Positions 15,180 through 17,634 of a stretch of DNA of 17,634 nucleotides are shown piece by piece; position 1 is the first letter of the stretch, and each line of letters starts with the position of its first letter. The stretch is taken from contig JALRDC010000089.1 of the NCBI GenBank assembly GCA_023262245.1, forward strand, positions 1-17,634, given 5' to 3'. Under the pieces are notes generated by a model, which saw only the letters and a program-made list of their open reading frames with translations, did not search any database and was not told where the DNA came from. The translations under genes were made by a program, and so were the position numbers. Origin of the DNA: Flavobacteriaceae bacterium (GTDB taxonomy: Bacteria > Bacteroidota > Bacteroidia > Flavobacteriales > Flavobacteriaceae).

Positions 15180-16226
15180 TTAAAGTACTTTTAAAAGAGT
15201 TTGTGCTTTTCTTTGGGTTTCTTCCCACTCTTTTACTGGGTCACTCTCTAAAGTAATCCCGGCACCAACATAGATATTAAACTTTCCCGCTGCATATGCT
15301 GCACATCTCAGGTTCACAAAAAGATCCGCTTCATCTGTAGTTACAGGTCCAAAAAAACCTGTATAGAAGGAACGTTCATAGCCTTCGTTTTGTTTAATAA
15401 ATTGTATTGCCTCTGCTTTTGGAATTCCTCCTACTGCGGGTGTAGGGTGTAATGCTCTAGCTAAATTTCCTAGATTTTGTGAAGAATTTGGCAATTTGAA
15501 CATACTGCTTAAATGCAATAAATTTCCCGCTCGAACACTTTGTGGTGGATATTCTCGGATCTCTTCTGAAGTGAAAAATAAAGCCAGATCTTTTCGAACT
15601 TGATCAACGACTAATGCCTGTTCCTCAACTTCTTTTTTACCCCATGTAGGTTTTGATTGAGAATTAAAAACTTGAGTGCCTGCCAGAGCTTGAGTTTGCA
15701 CTCCATCCTTGGACTTTTTCAAAAATTTTTCGGGACTGGCCCCCAACCAACAACCTACTTTAGGATGACTCCACAAGTACACCATAGCCTCTTTATAGGT
15801 TGTCAGTAAATCCATAAATACTGCAACGGGGCTTTTACTGCTTTGATATTCTATTTTCCGAGAAATCACTATTTTTTTAAATGCTCCGGAATTAATGACG
15901 TTCAAAGTTTTCTGAATCAACTGATAAAAAGATTTTTCTTCTGATTGAATTACAGTTGGAATACGATCAGGATTCAATTTTACCCACCGTTTTGGAAATG
16001 GAAATTGTTCTTGATGCGAATTGGGAATAGAATAAATAGGCATTTCAAGATCAAATGGAGCAAATACAAAGCCTTCAGTATTTATGTTTTCAATTGTATT
16101 TAATTTCTTATCGTTTTGAAAATAGAGGACTACCTCTTGCGATTGAGGAAGACAAAAGGCTACAAAAGGACTTTGTTCCTGCCAAAGTTGTTCTAGTCGG
16201 AAATGAAGCGCAAGAGCTTGTTCCAT
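15180..16226 (-). CDS. menF: Isochorismate synthase (MenF)
   Basis: This chorismate-binding enzyme converts chorismate to isochorismate with Mg2+, feeding MenD. Its 348 residues carry the C-terminal family motifs: KKIVISRKIEY (117-127), LGASPEKFLK (161-170), ALAGTQ (180-185), ARALHPTPAVGGIPKAEA (257-273), and GAGITLESDPVKEWEETQRK (321-340) with the metal-binding glutamates. Isochorismate synthase, salicylate synthase, anthranilate synthase and TrpE-like proteins share this fold; the position between menI and menD and the lack of a glutaminase partner favour MenF. The gene begins 3 bases after the thioesterase stop. It is shorter than E. coli MenF (about 430 residues), mainly in the variable N-terminal part. 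Confidence 0.93.
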   Translation of the reverse strand: MEQALALHFRLEQLWQEQSPFVAFCLPQSQEVVLYFQNDKKLNTIENINTEGFVFAPFDLEMPIYSIPNSHQEQFPFPKRWVKLNPDRIPTVIQSEEKSFYQLIQKTLNVINSGAFKKIVISRKIEYQSSKSPVAVFMDLLTTYKEAMVYLWSHPKVGCWLGASPEKFLKKSKDGVQTQALAGTQVFNSQSKPTWGKKEVEEQALVVDQVRKDLALFFTSEEIREYPPQSVRAGNLLHLSSMFKLPNSSQNLGNLARALHPTPAVGGIPKAEAIQFIKQNEGYERSFYTGFFGPVTTDEADLFVNLRCAAYAAGKFNIYVGAGITLESDPVKEWEETQRKAQTLLKVL

Positions 16227-16229
16227 GTA

Positions 16230-16643
16230 TTACTTTTTGCGGCTGTAGGTTGTAAGTTTGCAAAGAGAAATCAAATTTTCTGCTTCGTCTTCCACGCGAA
16301 TCTCCCAAAGTTGAATACTTTTCCCTTGGTGCAGTGGACGTGCTGTGGCGTACACAAACCCTTTTGCAATACTTTTTAAATGGTTCGCAGTGATCTCAAT
16401 TCCGCGAACTTGTGCATTAGGATCCTTATTGAGTACAAAAACCGCGGCACTACCTACGCTTTCTGCAAGTGCAGCCGTAGCTCCTCCGTGAAGAACGCCA
16501 TCTGGCTGATGCACTTTTGAAGTTACTGGCATGCGCGCTTTTAAAAAATCTTCCCCTATATCAATATATTCGATCTCTAAGGTTTCCATGAGGGTATTTT
16601 TACAAATCCCATTTGTAAGTGCCAGAATTTGCTGCTTTTCCAT
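16230..16643 (-). CDS. menI: Hotdog-fold thioesterase, probable DHNA-CoA thioesterase (MenI)
   Basis: This 137-residue PaaI/YdiI-type hotdog protein most likely hydrolyses DHNA-CoA to DHNA. The active-site stretch GVLHGGATAALAESVGSAA (49-67) carries the HGG motif (52-54) and Glu61, matching the HGGA..LAES..S form of E. coli MenI (YdiI). NHLKS (88-92) is the second conserved patch. As the first gene of the operon, 3 bases before menF, it fills the step between MenB and MenA. Other hotdog esterases of this subfamily act on phenylacetyl-CoA or other aryl-CoAs, so the operon context decides the substrate, which remains inferred. Confidence 0.87.
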   Translation of the reverse strand: MEKQQILALTNGICKNTLMETLEIEYIDIGEDFLKARMPVTSKVHQPDGVLHGGATAALAESVGSAAVFVLNKDPNAQVRGIEITANHLKSIAKGFVYATARPLHQGKSIQLWEIRVEDEAENLISLCKLTTYSRKK

Positions 16644-16653
16644 CTTTTTTTAG

Positions 16654-16661
16654 CTAAAATA
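16654..16661 (-). promoter_or_regulatory. Candidate -7 box of the men operon promoter
   Basis: The minus strand reads TATTTTAG, one base off the Bacteroidota TAnnTTTG box, 10 bases upstream of the menI ATG. That spacing implies a nearly leaderless message. No clear -33 TTG is seen. Because a strong terminator closes dnaK just upstream, some promoter must lie in this 60-base stretch. Confidence 0.3.
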
Positions 16662-16689
16662 AGAAAACCTTCATATAAAAAAATTCTAC

Positions 16690-16701
16690 CTGATTAATCA
16701 G
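16690..16701. promoter_or_regulatory. Perfect 12-base palindrome upstream of the men operon
   Basis: CTGATTAATCAG is its own reverse complement. It lies between the dnaK terminator and the men promoter region, starting 47 bases from the menI ATG and just upstream of where a -33 element would be. Its size and place fit an operator for a dimeric regulator, but no regulator is known for it and it may be chance. Confidence 0.35.
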
Positions 16702-16705
16702 AAAT

Positions 16706-16736
16706 AAAAAACCTCCTGAAATTCAGGAGGTTTTTG
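16706..16736. terminator. Strong rho-independent terminator of dnaK
   Basis: Two 14-base arms, 16707-16720 and 16722-16735, pair perfectly (core CCTCCTGAA / TTCAGGAGG), flanked by an A-run on one side and a T-run on the other. It lies 22 bases beyond the dnaK stop on the minus strand and separates dnaK from the men operon. The A and T flanks would let it work in both directions. Confidence 0.92.
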
Positions 16737-16757
16737 TAATCCGAGGTAAAGATCCAT

Positions 16758-17634
16758 TTACTCCTTCACTTCTTCAAAATCTACATCTTGTACATCGTCC
16801 CCACCTTTTGCTTCTGCATCGGGTTGTGAGGCACCTGCGTCAGCGGAAGTACCACCAGCTTCTGCTTGTGCTTTGTACATTTCTTCAGAAGCGTTTTTCC
16901 ACGCCTCATTGATGGTTTCTAAAGCTTTATCGATTGCCGCTAAGTCTTTAGCTTCATAAGCTTTTTTCAATTCCTCTAAAGCGGTCTCAATGGGAGCTTT
17001 TTTGTCATCAGAAAGTTTATCGCCAAACTCTTTTAATTGCTTTTCAGTCTGGAAAATCATCTGATCCGCGCTATTGAGTTTTTCTGCTTCTTCTTTGACT
17101 TTTTTATCTGCATCGGCATTGGCCTCAGCTTCCTTTTTCATTTTTTCAATTTCTTCTTCTGTCAATCCTGAAGATGCTTCAATACGAATGTCTTGAGATT
17201 TATTAGTGGCTTTATCTAAAGCACTTACTTTTATAATCCCATTAGCATCAATATCAAAGGTTACCTCAATTTGAGGGGTTCCTCGTTGTGCCGGAGGTAT
17301 CCCGTCAAGATGAAAGCGTCCAATGGTTTTATTGTCTGTTGCCATAGAACGTTCTCCCTGAAGTACGTGAATTTCTACTGAAGGCTGGTTGTCTGCTGCA
17401 GTAGAGAAAACTTGTGATTTTTTTGTAGGAATGGTGGTGTTAGATTCAATTAATTTTGTCATCACGCCTCCCATAGTTTCTATCCCTAGGGACAATGGGG
17501 TAACGTCTAACAATAATACATCTTTTACATCTCCCGTTAGCACTCCTCCTTGAATGGCTGCACCTATGGCAACAACTTCATCAGGGTTAACCCCTTTGGA
17601 AGGTTTTTTTCCGAAGAATTTTTCTACTTCCTCT
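16758..17634 (-). CDS. dnaK: Molecular chaperone DnaK (Hsp70), C-terminal half, cut by the window edge
   Basis: About 291 residues of DnaK are present, running from EEVEKFFGKKPSKGVNPDEV at the right edge to the stop at 16758; the start and most of the ATPase domain lie outside the window. Visible parts are the end of the nucleotide-binding domain (VVAIGAAIQGGVL), the conserved interdomain linker region (VLLLDVTPLSLGIETMGG), the peptide-binding beta-sandwich (TIGRFHLDGIPPAQRG, VTFDIDANGIIKVSALDKAT), the helical lid, and the acidic DDVQDVDFEEVKE tail. The Hsp70 binds unfolded peptides in an ATP cycle with DnaJ and GrpE. It is followed by a strong terminator, so it is not part of the men operon. 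Confidence 0.97.
   Translation of the reverse strand, partial: EEVEKFFGKKPSKGVNPDEVVAIGAAIQGGVLTGDVKDVLLLDVTPLSLGIETMGGVMTKLIESNTTIPTKKSQVFSTAADNQPSVEIHVLQGERSMATDNKTIGRFHLDGIPPAQRGTPQIEVTFDIDANGIIKVSALDKATNKSQDIRIEASSGLTEEEIEKMKKEAEANADADKKVKEEAEKLNSADQMIFQTEKQLKEFGDKLSDDKKAPIETALEELKKAYEAKDLAAIDKALETINEAWKNASEEMYKAQAEAGGTSADAGASQPDAEAKGGDDVQDVDFEEVKE

Noticed and set aside
17438..17543. DnaK start inside the window
   Set aside because: The open frame continues upstream with clear DnaK sequence to the right edge, so the gene is cut by the window and does not start here.
1..17634. CRISPR arrays, tRNA or rRNA genes, insertion sequences
   Set aside because: I saw no regularly spaced repeats, cloverleaf-like stretches or transposase motifs on reading both strands; this was by eye only.

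Overview
The window reads as a piece of a low-GC flavobacterial (Bacteroidota) chromosome. Four things point that way: a TonB-dependent outer-membrane receptor with an aromatic C-terminus, start codons almost without Shine-Dalgarno sequences, several candidate promoter boxes of the Bacteroidota type (TAnnTTTG), and an EttA gene paired with a small membrane protein as seen in this group. The genus cannot be read from the sequence.

Layout, left to right. (1) Bases 1-2785 hold one long plus-strand open frame made of two unrelated parts: about 175 residues of unknown, phage-like protein, then a TonB-dependent receptor that has lost its signal peptide and most of its N-terminal domain. Codon use changes at the join near base 590. 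(2) A 57-residue membrane protein (minus strand, 2818-2991) sits between a two-way terminator and a divergent promoter region. (3) fumC (class II fumarase) and an overlapping GNAT acetyltransferase gene run on the plus strand. (4) On the minus strand are ettA and, just upstream of it, a small two-helix membrane protein. (5) A plus-strand gene encodes an acyl-CoA carboxylase beta subunit of the methylcrotonyl-CoA type. (6) A compact minus-strand menaquinone operon is transcribed in the order menI - menF - menD - menB - menA - menC - CPBP protease - menE. (7) The C-terminal half of dnaK, also on the minus strand, ends at a strong terminator just upstream of the men operon.

The men operon is the main system. 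MenF turns chorismate into isochorismate, MenD makes SEPHCHC, MenC makes o-succinylbenzoate, MenE activates it with CoA, MenB closes the ring, the hotdog thioesterase (MenI) releases DHNA, and MenA prenylates DHNA at the membrane. MenH (SHCHC synthase) and the final methyltransferase (MenG/UbiE) are not in the window. The odd member is an intramembrane CPBP-type protease lying 1 base from menC and about 2 bases from menE.

Most of the window is ordinary core metabolism. The points most worth a second look are the hybrid reading frame at the left edge, the 57-residue membrane protein, the protease inside the men operon, and a perfect 12-base palindrome upstream of that operon. I see no CRISPR array, RNA gene or insertion sequence.
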